Source: Streptomyces sp. NBC_00083
GTDB taxonomy: Bacteria; Actinomycetota; Actinomycetes; Streptomycetales; Streptomycetaceae
DNA: 64,000 bases
NCBI RefSeq assembly: GCF_026343295.1
Contig: NZ_JAPELY010000003.1
Coordinates: 992,001-1,056,000 of the forward strand
Direction: 5' to 3'
Below the pieces are notes generated by a model. It made no database searches. It saw nothing but the letters and a program-made list of their open reading frames with translations, and was not told the DNA's origin. The translations under genes and the position numbers were made by a program. Shown piece after piece: positions 1 to 8,033 of the stretch. How positions within the stretch are numbered: the stretch's first letter is position 1; each line of letters opens with the position of its first letter.

Positions 1-18
1 GGCCGGGTGTAGCGCGCC

Positions 19-55
19 GGCCCGCAGGGGTACGGGGGCGGCCCGCAGGGGTACG
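19..55. repeat. Two 16-nt direct repeats upstream of ligA
   Basis: GGCCCGCAGGGGTACG occurs at 19-34 and again at 40-55, a 21-nt period. In the ligA frame it would read as a Gly-Pro-Gln-Gly-Tyr repeat, but that frame is closed by TAG at 10-12 and has no clear start before ligA. It may be a remnant of a low-complexity coding tail. Nothing else is recognised in positions 1-114. Confidence 0.5.
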
Positions 56-114
56 ACCGCCGCGGCAGCGGCGTCCCGGGGGCGTTGTCAGTGGTGCCCG
101 GCAGGATGTTCGAC

Positions 115-2202
115 ATGACGACACTTGCTGGATCTGCTGGAGTCCTCGCGGACGACGCTGCCTACGCCGCGGCGGTCGAGACCGCGGTCGCGGCCGCGGG
201 TGCCTACTACGCCACGGGCGAGAGCGCGTTGGACGACGACGCGTACGACCGCCTGGTGCGCGCGGTCGCGGCGTACGAAGCGGCCCACCCGGACCGGGTG
301 CTGCCGGATTCCCCGAGCGGCAAGGTGGCGGGCGGCGCCGCGGTGGGCGACGTACCGCACACGGTGGCGATGCTGTCCCTGGACAACGTGTTCTCCCCGG
401 AGGAGTTCATCACCTGGACCGCCTCCGTGGAGCGCCGCACCGGGCGGCCGGTCGCCGGGTGGAGCGTGGAGCCGAAGCTCGACGGCCTCGCCATGGCCGC
501 CCGCTACCGGGACGGGCGCCTGGTCCAGCTGGTCACCCGCGGCGACGGCAGCGCAGGTGAGGACGTGTCGCATGCCATCGGCGCGATCCGGGGGCTGCCC
601 GAGTCGCTCGCCGAGCCCGTCACCCTCGAAGTGCGGGGTGAAGTCCTCATGACCACCGAGCAGTTCGAGCAGGCCAACGCGGTGCGGGTCGCCCATGGTG
701 GCGCTCCGTTCGTCAACCCGCGCAACGGGGCGGCCGGTTCGCTGCGCGCCAAGGACCGCGCGTACACGGTGGAGATGACCTTCTTCTGCTACGGCGCCCT
801 GCCGCTGCCCGCCACCTCGCAGGAACTGGCCGCCCAGCTGCGGGAGTCCACCCACACCGAGATCCTCGCCCGCGCGGCGGCGCTCGGCGTGCACACCGCC
901 GCGGACACGGCCGTGCCGCCGCGCACGGCCGCCACCGCGCAGGAGGCGCTGGAGCGGGTGGCGGAGATCGCCGGGCTGCGGGCCGAGCTGCCCTTCGGGA
1001 TCGACGGGGTCGTCATCAAGGCCGACAGCGCGGCCGACCAGCGCGACGCCGGGTCCGGTTCCCGCGCGCCGCGCTGGGCCATCGCCTTCAAGCTGCCCGC
1101 GGTGGAGAAGGTGACCACCCTGCTCGCCGTGGAGTGGAACGTGGGCCGCACCGGGATCATCGCGCCGCGCGCGGTGCTCGAACCCGTCCGGATCGACGGG
1201 AGCACCGTCACCTACGCGACGCTCCACAACCCCGCCGACATCACCCGACGCGACCTGCGCGTCGGTGACCGGGTGATGGTCTACAAGGCGGGCGACATCA
1301 TTCCCCGCGTCGAAGCCCCCGTCGCGCATCTGCGGACCGGTGCGGAACAGCCGATTGCCTTCCCCGACGTGTGCCCGCAGTGCGGATCGGAGATCGATAC
1401 GAGTGAGCAGCGCTGGCGCTGTGTGCGGGGCCGCGCCTGCCATGTGGTCGCCTCGATCTCGTACGCCGTCGGCCGCGATCAGCTCGACATCGAGGGCCTG
1501 GGTGCGACCCGGGTCGTCCAGCTCGTCGACGCGGGCCTCGCCGCCGATGTGGCCGACCTCTTCACCCTGACCCGTGAGCACCTCCTGTCCCTGGAGCGCA
1601 TGGGCGAGACCAGCACCGACAACCTCCTGGCCGCCATCGGCGCCGCCAAGGACCGGCCGCTGTCCCGGGTGCTGGCCGCGCTGGGGGTGCGGGGCACCGG
1701 ACGTTCCATATCGCGCCGTCTCGCCCGGCACTTCGCCACCATGGCCGAGCTGTGCTCCGCCGATGCCGAGGCGATCCAGCGGGTCGACGGCATCGGCGCG
1801 GAGAAGGCGCGGGTGATCGTGGACGAACTCGCCGAACTCGGCCCGCTGATAGCCAAGTTGACGGCCGCCGGGGTCAACATGACCGAGCCCGGTGCGACCC
1901 CGCCCGCGATCGACGGCGCACAGGCCGAACCGGCCGGCGACGGGGGCCCGCTCACCGGCAGGACGGTCGTCGTCACCGGCGCCATGACCGGCAGCCTGGA
2001 GAAGCTGTCGCGCAACCAGATGAACGAGCTCATCGAACGCGCCGGCGGCAAGGCGTCGTCCGGCGTCTCCAAGCGGACCACGCTCGTCGTGGCCGGTGAG
2101 GGCGCGGGCTCCAAGCGCGCCAAGGCCGAGGACCTGGGCGTGCCCCTCATGACCCCGGAGGAGTTCGCCGGCCTGGTCGCGGAGTACGTCGACGGGGAGT
2201 AG
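115..2202 (+). CDS. ligA: NAD+-dependent DNA ligase LigA
   Basis: The enzyme seals nicks in duplex DNA using NAD+, joining Okazaki fragments or repair patches. The product has 695 residues. The order is an N-terminal Ia region (YY...DDDAYD near residues 31-45), the adenylation domain with the catalytic lysine K121 in the KLDG motif, an OB fold, a four-cysteine zinc finger (C420, C423, C436, C442), helix-hairpin-helix repeats, and a C-terminal BRCT domain from about residue 620. The ATG at 115 is chosen because AGGA lies 8 nt before it; ATG 106 and TTG 85 in the same frame are alternatives. The N-terminus is shorter and more divergent than in typical housekeeping LigA, so it could be a second, accessory ligase; the rest of the genome is needed to decide. 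The gene stands alone and ends next to a convergent sigma gene. Confidence 0.93.
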   Translation: MTTLAGSAGVLADDAAYAAAVETAVAAAGAYYATGESALDDDAYDRLVRAVAAYEAAHPDRVLPDSPSGKVAGGAAVGDVPHTVAMLSLDNVFSPEEFITWTASVERRTGRPVAGWSVEPKLDGLAMAARYRDGRLVQLVTRGDGSAGEDVSHAIGAIRGLPESLAEPVTLEVRGEVLMTTEQFEQANAVRVAHGGAPFVNPRNGAAGSLRAKDRAYTVEMTFFCYGALPLPATSQELAAQLRESTHTEILARAAALGVHTAADTAVPPRTAATAQEALERVAEIAGLRAELPFGIDGVVIKADSAADQRDAGSGSRAPRWAIAFKLPAVEKVTTLLAVEWNVGRTGIIAPRAVLEPVRIDGSTVTYATLHNPADITRRDLRVGDRVMVYKAGDIIPRVEAPVAHLRTGAEQPIAFPDVCPQCGSEIDTSEQRWRCVRGRACHVVASISYAVGRDQLDIEGLGATRVVQLVDAGLAADVADLFTLTREHLLSLERMGETSTDNLLAAIGAAKDRPLSRVLAALGVRGTGRSISRRLARHFATMAELCSADAEAIQRVDGIGAEKARVIVDELAELGPLIAKLTAAGVNMTEPGATPPAIDGAQAEPAGDGGPLTGRTVVVTGAMTGSLEKLSRNQMNELIERAGGKASSGVSKRTTLVVAGEGAGSKRAKAEDLGVPLMTPEEFAGLVAEYVDGE

Positions 2203-2215
2203 CCGAGGCCGGGGC

Positions 2216-3193
2216 TCAGCGGCGCAGGAGGGTGGCCTGGTGGTGCATGTGGGACAGCTTCTCGGGGTTGCGTACCGCGTAGATCCCGGTGACCAGGCCC
2301 TCGTCGATGCGCAGCGCCACGACGGTGTCGACATCGCCGTCGAGGTGCACGACCAGCGCCGGCCAGCCGTTGACCTGGGCCGGCCGCAGCGACGACGTGG
2401 CGATCCTGCCCAGACCGTGGGCCAGCAGGCGGGCCACCTTGTCCGCTCCGACCACCGGCCGCAGCACCGCTTGCCTGATCCCGCCGCCGTCGCCGAGGAG
2501 GACGACATCGGGCGACAGGATGTCCAACAGGCCCTGGAGGTCACCCGTGTCGGTGGCCCGCTGGAACGCGGTGAGCGCGTCCTTGGTCTCGGAGGCGGAC
2601 ACGGCGCCGCGCGGCCGCCGCGCCGTGACGTGCGCCCGCGCCCGGTGCGCGACCTGGCGGACCGCCGCCGGGCTCTTGTCGACGGCCCGCGCGATCTCCT
2701 CGTACTCCAGGGCGAACACGTCACGCAGCACGAACACCGCCCGCTCGGTCGGCGTGAGCGTCTCCATCACCAGCAGCATCGCCATCGAGACGCTGTCGGC
2801 CAGCTCGACGTCGTCGGCCACGTCCGGTGCGGTGAGCAGCGGCTCGGGCAGCCAGGTGCCGACGTAGGACTCCTTGCGGCGGCCGAGCGTGCGCAGCCGG
2901 CTCAGCGCCTGCCGCGTGGTGATCCGGACCAGATAGGCGCGCCGGTCCCGTACCTCGGCGAGATCGACCCCGGACCACCGCAGCCACGTCTCCTGGAGGA
3001 CGTCCTCGGCGTCGGCGGCCGAGCCGAGCATCTCGTAGGCCACCGTGAACAGCAGATTGCGGTGGGCCACGAACGCCTCGGTCGCAGGGCCGGCGCCGGC
3101 TCCGACGCTGTCGCCGCCGCCGGTGCTGTTGCTGTCGCCCGGGACGGCCTGCCCGGCCGACTCCGCGGCGCTCTCACTGTGCTCGCTGTTCAC
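2216..3193 (-). CDS. ECF41-type RNA polymerase sigma factor with SnoaL-like C-terminal domain
   Basis: This 325-residue protein is an extracytoplasmic-function sigma factor. Region 2 lies near residues 40-105 and region 4 near 140-190, followed by a SnoaL/NTF2-like extension. Three hallmarks of the ECF41 group are visible: WLPEP at 114-118 in the linker, DGGG at 235-238, and NPEKL close to the C-terminus. In this group the C-terminal domain is known to modulate activity in place of a separate anti-sigma factor. The GTG start has GAGGAG a few bases upstream. The divergent neighbour encodes an AhpD/carboxymuconolactone-decarboxylase-like protein, the classic ECF41 partner. A sequence matching the recalled ECF41 promoter sits upstream of the sigma gene itself, which suggests autoregulation. 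The first 35 residues are a low-complexity Ser/Gly/Ala tail. Confidence 0.9.
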   Translation of the reverse strand: MNSEHSESAAESAGQAVPGDSNSTGGGDSVGAGAGPATEAFVAHRNLLFTVAYEMLGSAADAEDVLQETWLRWSGVDLAEVRDRRAYLVRITTRQALSRLRTLGRRKESYVGTWLPEPLLTAPDVADDVELADSVSMAMLLVMETLTPTERAVFVLRDVFALEYEEIARAVDKSPAAVRQVAHRARAHVTARRPRGAVSASETKDALTAFQRATDTGDLQGLLDILSPDVVLLGDGGGIRQAVLRPVVGADKVARLLAHGLGRIATSSLRPAQVNGWPALVVHLDGDVDTVVALRIDEGLVTGIYAVRNPEKLSHMHHQATLLRR

Positions 3194-3235
3194 CGGTTGC
3201 TCCTCGCCTGTCGCTCTCCCCTGTAACGCCCACCA

Positions 3236-3262
3236 GACGCCGCTCGCCGGTGCTCTGTGACA
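3236..3262 (-). promoter_or_regulatory. Candidate ECF41 autoregulatory promoter
   Basis: Read on the minus strand, TGTCACA (3262-3256) is followed after exactly 16 nt by CGTC (3239-3236), about 45 nt upstream of the sigma start codon. From memory this matches the -35 and -10 elements of ECF41 promoters. A second TGTCACA lies on the plus strand at 3297-3303, facing the AhpD-like gene, but it has no CGTC at the same distance. Confidence 0.6.
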
Positions 3263-3374
3263 TCCGTGAGCTGTGGTTCACGTCACATCGTGGGCCTGTC
3301 ACAGCGATCGGGGCGTCGGCATCTTGTGTTCGTCCAGCGCAACGCTATGAGCTGCTACGAGTAAGGACGAGATC

Positions 3375-3860
3375 ATGGACGCGCGATTCAACCTTTTCGA
3401 GAACGAGATCGCCGCGAAGTTCACCAAGCGCTTCGCCAACGCGAGCATGGTGATCCAGCAGTCGCCCCTGCCGGCCTCGACCCAGGAGCTGGTCTCCCTG
3501 CGGGCCAGCCAGATCAACGGCTGCGGCTGGTGCATCGACATGCACACCAAGGAGGCGTCGGCCGCGGGTGAGACGGCGGTGCGGCTCCACCTGGTCGCCG
3601 CCTGGCGCGAGTCGACGGTGTTCAGCGAGGCCGAGCAGGCCGCGCTCGCCCTCGCCGAGGAGGGCACCCGGCTCGCGGACGCGCACCAGGGCGTCTCGGA
3701 CGAGACCTGGGCGCAGGTGCGCAAGCACTACGACGACGACCAGATCGCCGCCCTGGTCTGCCTGGTGGCCCTGATCAACGCGGCCAACCGGCTGGCCGTG
3801 ATCGTGCACCAGCGCGGAGGTTCGTACGAGGCCGGTGCCTTCGCGGCGGCGCTCAACTGA
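3375..3860 (+). CDS. AhpD-like / carboxymuconolactone decarboxylase family protein
   Basis: This 161-residue cytoplasmic protein belongs to the alkylhydroperoxidase AhpD core family. The redox motif CGWC is at residues 50-53 (C50 and C53), with H57 four residues later, as in peroxidase-type members rather than true gamma-carboxymuconolactone decarboxylases. It probably reduces organic peroxides or a related substrate; the exact substrate is unknown. AAGGA precedes the ATG by 8-9 nt. The gene is divergent from the ECF41 sigma factor and is its likely main target. A hairpin follows the stop codon. Confidence 0.88.
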   Translation: MDARFNLFENEIAAKFTKRFANASMVIQQSPLPASTQELVSLRASQINGCGWCIDMHTKEASAAGETAVRLHLVAAWRESTVFSEAEQAALALAEEGTRLADAHQGVSDETWAQVRKHYDDDQIAALVCLVALINAANRLAVIVHQRGGSYEAGAFAAALN

Positions 3861-3870
3861 CCGGTGGCGT

Positions 3871-3909
3871 CCCCCTTCCGCACCGGGGTGCGGGTGGTCC
3901 GGAGGGGGA
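3871..3909. terminator. Hairpin between convergent genes
   Basis: CCGCACC (3878-3884) pairs with GGTGCGG (3887-3893), flanked by CCCCCTTCCG and CGGAGGGGG arms. It lies between the AhpD-like gene and the convergent MarR gene and could end both transcripts. Confidence 0.45.
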
Positions 3910-4012
3910 GGGCGGGCGCGGCAGGCCTCCGCCCGGCCCCCGTACCGGGCCGCGCGCCCCCGGCCCGTTCCCGGTCGCACGCACCCGGCCCGGCTCGTGG
4001 GCACGGGGGGTG

Positions 4013-4489
4013 TCACCCCGTGGGCAGGCCGATCTGCTCGCGTTCCAGGGCGGAGCGCAGCTGGGCGAGGGCGCCTGCGACGGCCGGGCCCGCGGGGCCG
4101 TCGAGGGCGCCCGCTGTCAGCTCGGCCAGCGTCTGGGTGAACGTCACCTCCGCGGCCTCGGTGAGCCGCAGGCCGTCGTCGGTCAGGTGCAGGAGCGACG
4201 AACGGCGGTCCGAGGGGTGGGGCCGCCGCTCGGCCCACCCCTGCTTCTCCAGGCGGTCGACCCCCTTGCTGCTCGCCCCGATCCCGATGGCGAACTCGAC
4301 GGCGAGCTCCGCCACCCGCGAGCCGGGGTGTTCGCGCAGGAAGCGCAGGAACTCGAACTGCGACGCGACGATCCCGTGGGCCTCGCGAAGGCGGTCGTTG
4401 AGCGCGTTGTAGAGACGGGTCTCGCAGCGGACGAGATCGGCGAAGAGGGCCGGGAGGTCGAGTTCCCCGTCGCTTGACTTGGATGCCAT
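4013..4489 (-). CDS. MarR family transcriptional regulator
   Basis: This 158-residue protein has the MarR layout: a dimerisation helix at the N-terminus, a winged helix-turn-helix near residues 50-100, and the conserved wing segment PSDRRSSLLHLTDDG. MarR proteins are dimeric repressors that usually let go of DNA when they bind a small phenolic or otherwise lipophilic ligand. The gene is divergent from an alpha/beta hydrolase with a 67-nt gap that carries two copies of GGCATATATT, so it most likely represses itself and the hydrolase. The start codon overlaps the edge of the first repeat. Confidence 0.9.
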   Translation of the reverse strand: MASKSSDGELDLPALFADLVRCETRLYNALNDRLREAHGIVASQFEFLRFLREHPGSRVAELAVEFAIGIGASSKGVDRLEKQGWAERRPHPSDRRSSLLHLTDDGLRLTEAAEVTFTQTLAELTAGALDGPAGPAVAGALAQLRSALEREQIGLPTG

Positions 4490-4525
4490 GGCATATATTC
4501 TAACCTAGATTCCTGGGCATATATT
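4490..4525. promoter_or_regulatory. Paired direct repeat, candidate MarR operator
   Basis: GGCATATATT occurs at 4490-4499 and 4516-4525, a 26-nt spacing, in an unusually AT-rich patch between the divergent MarR and hydrolase genes. The placement suggests an operator; binding is inferred. Confidence 0.5.
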
Positions 4526-4556
4526 TCCTTGGCATGCACTTGTGATGGAGGCGACC

Positions 4557-5507
4557 ATGAGCAGGCAACAGCGCGCGGAACTCGACGCGATGATCCGGCG
4601 TTCGCAGCGGGACGCGTCGGCGGAGGCCGGTGCGTCCGACGGGCCTCCGTCGGTGGAGCGGCTCCGGGCCGGGTTCCGGGCGATGATGGCGGAGATGATC
4701 GTCCCGTCGGGGATACGCACCCGCCCCACGACGCTCGGGTCCCGCCCCGCGCTGCTCGTCGAGCCGTCCGGTGCGCCGGAACCCGGGACGATCCTCTATT
4801 TCCACGGCGGCTCCTATGTGGTCGGCTCGCCGCGGACGGCGCTGTCGCTGACCGGGAACCTGGTGAGCCGCACCGGGGTCAGGGCGCTCTCGCTCGACTA
4901 CCGGCTCGCGCCCGAGCATCCGTTCCCCGCAGCGATCGAGGACGCGCTCGACGCGTACCGCGCCCTCCTGGACGGCGGCGAGGACCCGTCGGCCATCGTG
5001 TTCGCCGGGGACTCCGCGGGCGGCGGTCTCGCCGTCACCACCTGCCTGGCCGCCCGCGACGCCGGGCTGCCGTTGCCCTCCGCGATCGTCACGTTCTCCG
5101 CGGGGCTCGACATGACCCGCACCGGGCCCAGCATGGACGACAAGGCCGACGTCGACCCGTACCTCACCCGCGAGGGCCTCCTGCACACCGGGGCCATGTA
5201 CCTCGCGGGCCAGGACCCGTGGCAGCCGCTGTTGAGCCCCGCCGTCCTCGCCGACCTGACCGGATTCCCGCCGATGCTCCTGCAGTCGGGCAGCAACGAG
5301 ATCGTCCTGGACGACTCCACCCGTCTGGCCGCGCGGGCGCGGGAAGCCGCAGTGGACGTCGTCCTCGACGTGGTCGCCGACGTCCCGCACGTCTTCCAGG
5401 CCTTCGCCGGGGTCCTGGAAGAGGCCGACGACGCGCTGGACCGCGCGGCGCTCTTCCTCAGCCGGCGCATCCGCGCCCGGGACGCGGTGCCCGCGAGGCA
5501 GGGCTGA
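4557..5507 (+). CDS. Alpha/beta hydrolase, hormone-sensitive-lipase type esterase
   Basis: This 316-residue hydrolase belongs to the alpha/beta hydrolase fold-3 (HSL) family. It has the oxyanion-hole motif HGGSY (about residue 82), the nucleophile elbow GDSAGG (about 155), and a C-terminal His in DVPHVFQAF. It probably hydrolyses short acyl or acetyl esters; family members include the bialaphos N-acetyl hydrolase. The ATG at 4557 is preferred because GGAGG ends 5 nt before it; GTG 4542 and ATG 4545 are in the same frame. Divergence from a MarR gene suggests that its substrate or product is sensed by that regulator. Confidence 0.88.
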   Translation: MSRQQRAELDAMIRRSQRDASAEAGASDGPPSVERLRAGFRAMMAEMIVPSGIRTRPTTLGSRPALLVEPSGAPEPGTILYFHGGSYVVGSPRTALSLTGNLVSRTGVRALSLDYRLAPEHPFPAAIEDALDAYRALLDGGEDPSAIVFAGDSAGGGLAVTTCLAARDAGLPLPSAIVTFSAGLDMTRTGPSMDDKADVDPYLTREGLLHTGAMYLAGQDPWQPLLSPAVLADLTGFPPMLLQSGSNEIVLDDSTRLAARAREAAVDVVLDVVADVPHVFQAFAGVLEEADDALDRAALFLSRRIRARDAVPARQG

Positions 5508-5655
5508 GGACGGCGGAGGGCGCGCCGGCCTTCCGCCCCTCACGCGCGTCGGGCACGCCCGGACGCCGCCGAGGGCCGGACGGCAGGGGCGCCCACCGCC
5601 TGGCCCCCAACTGCACGGTGGTGTCAGCCCGTCGGGGGAGAAGGGGGCTGCCCCC

Positions 5656-6852
5656 ATGGATCGGGCGGCCCGCAGCGGCGACGCTCGAACCATGCCCCGT
5701 ACGCATGTGACCAACGGACTCCTGCGGACCGCGAGCGCCGCGGCGCACCTGCGGCTCTTCGTCCTGGCCGGGATCGTCACCGTCCTGGCGACCCGCGCCT
5801 TCCTCGCCGCGACCGGCTACCCCAAGCTCGGGGGAGGGGCGGGAACCAGCAGGCTGCACATCTCGCACATGCTGTGGGGCGGGCTGCTGATGCTGGCGGG
5901 GCTCCTGGTCATGCTCGTCTTCACCGGAGTCGCCTCCCGGCAGCGCGGCGCGCTCGTCGGCGGTGTCGGCTTCGGCCTCTTCATCGACGAGGTCGGCAAA
6001 CAGGTCGCCGATGTCGGCTACTTCTACCGGCCGGCCGCCGGGATCATCTATCTGACGTTCGCCGCGCTGACCGGCCTCGTCTGGTGGGTGGCGCGCCGCA
6101 CGCGTACGGACCGGGAGCGGGCCCCCGGCGCGCTCGGCTCGGCCGCCGCCGCGGACATCGCGCTGCACGGCGTCCTGTGCGGTCTCACCCCGCGCGAACG
6201 GCAGGAGGCGCTGCGCCGTCTGCGCGGCACGGGCGCCCCGGCCGGCGAGGTGGAGGCGGCTCTGGCGGCCCTCATCGAAGCGGTCCCGGACGCTCCGGCC
6301 CCGCGACCCGGCCCGCACCACGAGGCGGTCCGACGGGCCCGCGCATGGCTGGGCACCCGGGTGTCGGGACGCCGGGAGCTCGTCCGGATCGCGGCGTGGG
6401 GCACGACGCTCCAGGCGGCGCTCCTGCTCGTCGCGGTCGCCGTCGACGGCCTCACGGGCGCGCTCGCCCACGAGACGGAGTGGACCTCCATCGCCGGCGC
6501 CCTGGCGTGCTCGCTCGCTTCCCTCGTGCTCGCCCTGCGCGGCACGGCCCTGCTGGGCCGCGACCAGGACAGCGCCCTGCGCACCCTGCGCGCCGCGCTC
6601 CTGGTGGACCTGCTCCTCGGCCAGGCCTTCAAGTTCACGCTCAACCAGTTCTCCGCGGTGACGGACTGGCTGATCAGCCTCGCCCTGCTGTACGTCCTGA
6701 CGGCGCAGGCGGCGTGCCGGGACACGGCGGCGCCGACCGCCCGGCGGCGTTCCGGCGACGGCCCGCCCAGTAGGAGCCCCAAATCAGACCGGACGCCCAC
6801 GCCGGCTGCCGCACAGCCCCGAGGGGGCCGCACTCCGCACCCCACGGCTTGA
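5656..6852 (+). CDS. Conserved integral membrane protein of unknown function
   Basis: This 398-residue protein has no catalytic motif that I recognise. Hydrophobic stretches suggest about four membrane helices near residues 33-52, 74-97, 100-115 and 130-146. A cytoplasmic segment rich in charged residues (about 147-240) follows, then three or four more helices (about 255-350) and a basic, proline-rich tail. The motif HISHMLWGGLLM and the segment GFGLFIDEVGKQ look conserved in type. ATG 5656 follows GGAGAAGGGGG; ATG 5692 is an alternative. The gene is flanked by intergenic spaces and is probably transcribed alone. Confidence 0.7.
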   Translation: MDRAARSGDARTMPRTHVTNGLLRTASAAAHLRLFVLAGIVTVLATRAFLAATGYPKLGGGAGTSRLHISHMLWGGLLMLAGLLVMLVFTGVASRQRGALVGGVGFGLFIDEVGKQVADVGYFYRPAAGIIYLTFAALTGLVWWVARRTRTDRERAPGALGSAAAADIALHGVLCGLTPRERQEALRRLRGTGAPAGEVEAALAALIEAVPDAPAPRPGPHHEAVRRARAWLGTRVSGRRELVRIAAWGTTLQAALLLVAVAVDGLTGALAHETEWTSIAGALACSLASLVLALRGTALLGRDQDSALRTLRAALLVDLLLGQAFKFTLNQFSAVTDWLISLALLYVLTAQAACRDTAAPTARRRSGDGPPSRSPKSDRTPTPAAAQPRGGRTPHPTA

Positions 6853-6924
6853 CGTCCATGACGGGTGTGCCGACGACCGGGGCCGGCCCACGGCACGGAG
6901 GCCGAGCCCGGCGCGTTCGACAAC

Positions 6925-7266
6925 ATGAACGGCGGACTGTGTTCGGCCCCACCGGGCCGGCGCAAGGTCACCGTCTCTGCTGATCGCAGAACCTGCTCCG
7001 CGCAGTGTCGACCGTTCCCGCCCCTGTCGACCCGCTCGGCCCAGCGCCGCCTGCCCAGAGACCGTGCACATGACGCGCTCACCCTCCTCGCCCGCGCCCC
7101 GCACGCACCGGCCTGCGCCACCCCGGTCGTCGTCGTACTGCACCACCCCGCGCCGGAAAGCCTCATCCCGCTCCTCGCGGGCGCCTGCGTACTGCTCGTC
7201 CTCGGCGAGTACGCGGCCTCGCGCATCCGGCGCGACGCCCCCAAGTACCCCGCCTATGGGTGGTAG
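6925..7266 (+). CDS. Hypothetical small protein with one membrane helix (doubtful)
   Basis: The reading frame gives 113 residues from ATG 6925. The C-terminal 45 residues look protein-like, with the hydrophobic run LIPLLAGACVLLVLGEYAA followed by a basic tail ending KYPAYGW. The N-terminal half is low-complexity and Arg/Pro-rich, and no ribosome binding site precedes the ATG, so the true start may be later or the frame may not be coding. A strong hairpin lies 25 nt after the stop, which favours some transcript ending here. No family is recognised. Confidence 0.3.
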   Translation: MNGGLCSAPPGRRKVTVSADRRTCSAQCRPFPPLSTRSAQRRLPRDRAHDALTLLARAPHAPACATPVVVVLHHPAPESLIPLLAGACVLLVLGEYAASRIRRDAPKYPAYGW

Positions 7267-7290
7267 TTCGGTGGCAGCCACACCAACGGC

Positions 7291-7326
7291 CGGTGCCCGG
7301 CGCCCCCTGAGGGGTGCCGGGCACCG
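7291..7326. terminator. Strong bidirectional terminator hairpin
   Basis: GGTGCCCGGC (7292-7301) pairs perfectly with GCCGGGCACC (7316-7325), with an inner GCCCC/GGGG extension. It lies between the rightward region ending at 7266 and the convergent secreted-protein gene. Confidence 0.75.
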
Positions 7327-7365
7327 GTCATCTCACGACGTGCGGGTCGAGGAGCTCCGCTCGGC

Positions 7366-7818
7366 TCAGCGGTGGCGCCACGTCTTGGTGTCGACGATGT
7401 GCTTGTGGTGGTCGCGCAGGACCGCGGTGTCCATGTGGTTGTCCCACACGTAGTCGCGCCGGTCCTGGAAGACGTCGCGCCCGGTGTTGTGGCCCTTGCC
7501 GGTGTGGACCCGCACCGACTGGTGGCCGCCGAGGCGCAGGTCGTGGAAGGTGTACGTCTGGTGGTGGCGGCCGGTCAGGGTCCACCCCTTGAGGTTCACG
7601 CTGCCGCGGCCGGTGTTGGTGACCGTGACCCACTCGGCGTTGAGGCTCTTCTGCGAGCGGTCGTCACGCCCGGGGCTGTCGTACTGGATGGCGCCCAGGA
7701 CGACGGGCGAGTGCGGAGCCGGGCGGGCCGCCGCGGTGGCGGGAACGGCTGCCGCGGTGGCGAGGCCCGCGGCGGCCAGGGCGAGTGCGGCGACGCGGCG
7801 GATGGAACGAGGAGACAT
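7366..7818 (-). CDS. Secreted lamin-tail domain protein
   Basis: This 150-residue protein starts with a Sec signal peptide: basic MSPRSIRR, a hydrophobic Ala/Leu core, then a likely cleavage after ATAAA near residue 30. The mature part matches the lamin-tail (LTD) fold, with EWVTVTNTGRGSVNLKGWTLT and a C-terminal YVWDNHMDTAVLRD segment; such domains are immunoglobulin-like and often found outside the cell. The function is unknown; cell-surface or DNA-related roles have been suggested for LTD proteins in general. It appears to be transcribed alone. Confidence 0.8.
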   Translation of the reverse strand: MSPRSIRRVAALALAAAGLATAAAVPATAAARPAPHSPVVLGAIQYDSPGRDDRSQKSLNAEWVTVTNTGRGSVNLKGWTLTGRHHQTYTFHDLRLGGHQSVRVHTGKGHNTGRDVFQDRRDYVWDNHMDTAVLRDHHKHIVDTKTWRHR

Positions 7819-8033
7819 GTGAACCCCTAATTCGCGGCGCCCTCAACACGAGCGTGAGGGTGCCGAATCGTGCGGATGCCCGGCGCTGGTTCGGCCGGAC
7901 GCGCACACTCTGGCCTGCGACGGTGCGAGCGCGGCGGAGAAACTCCACACGTGACCAGATACAGAATCTGACACACCCTCAATACCAACGGCGCACACGC
8001 CCCGGCGCGTGCAACGTCCCTGCGCTCCCCGGG

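Noticed and set aside
88..2724. An 878-residue minus-strand frame opposite ligA
   Set aside because: It runs through both ligA and the end of the sigma gene and has no recognisable domain; high-GC codon bias creates such frames.
3297..3317. Plus-strand TGTCACA with a nearby CGTC as an ECF41 promoter for the AhpD-like gene
   Set aside because: The spacing is only 10 nt, against 16 nt in the minus-strand copy; not listed as a promoter.
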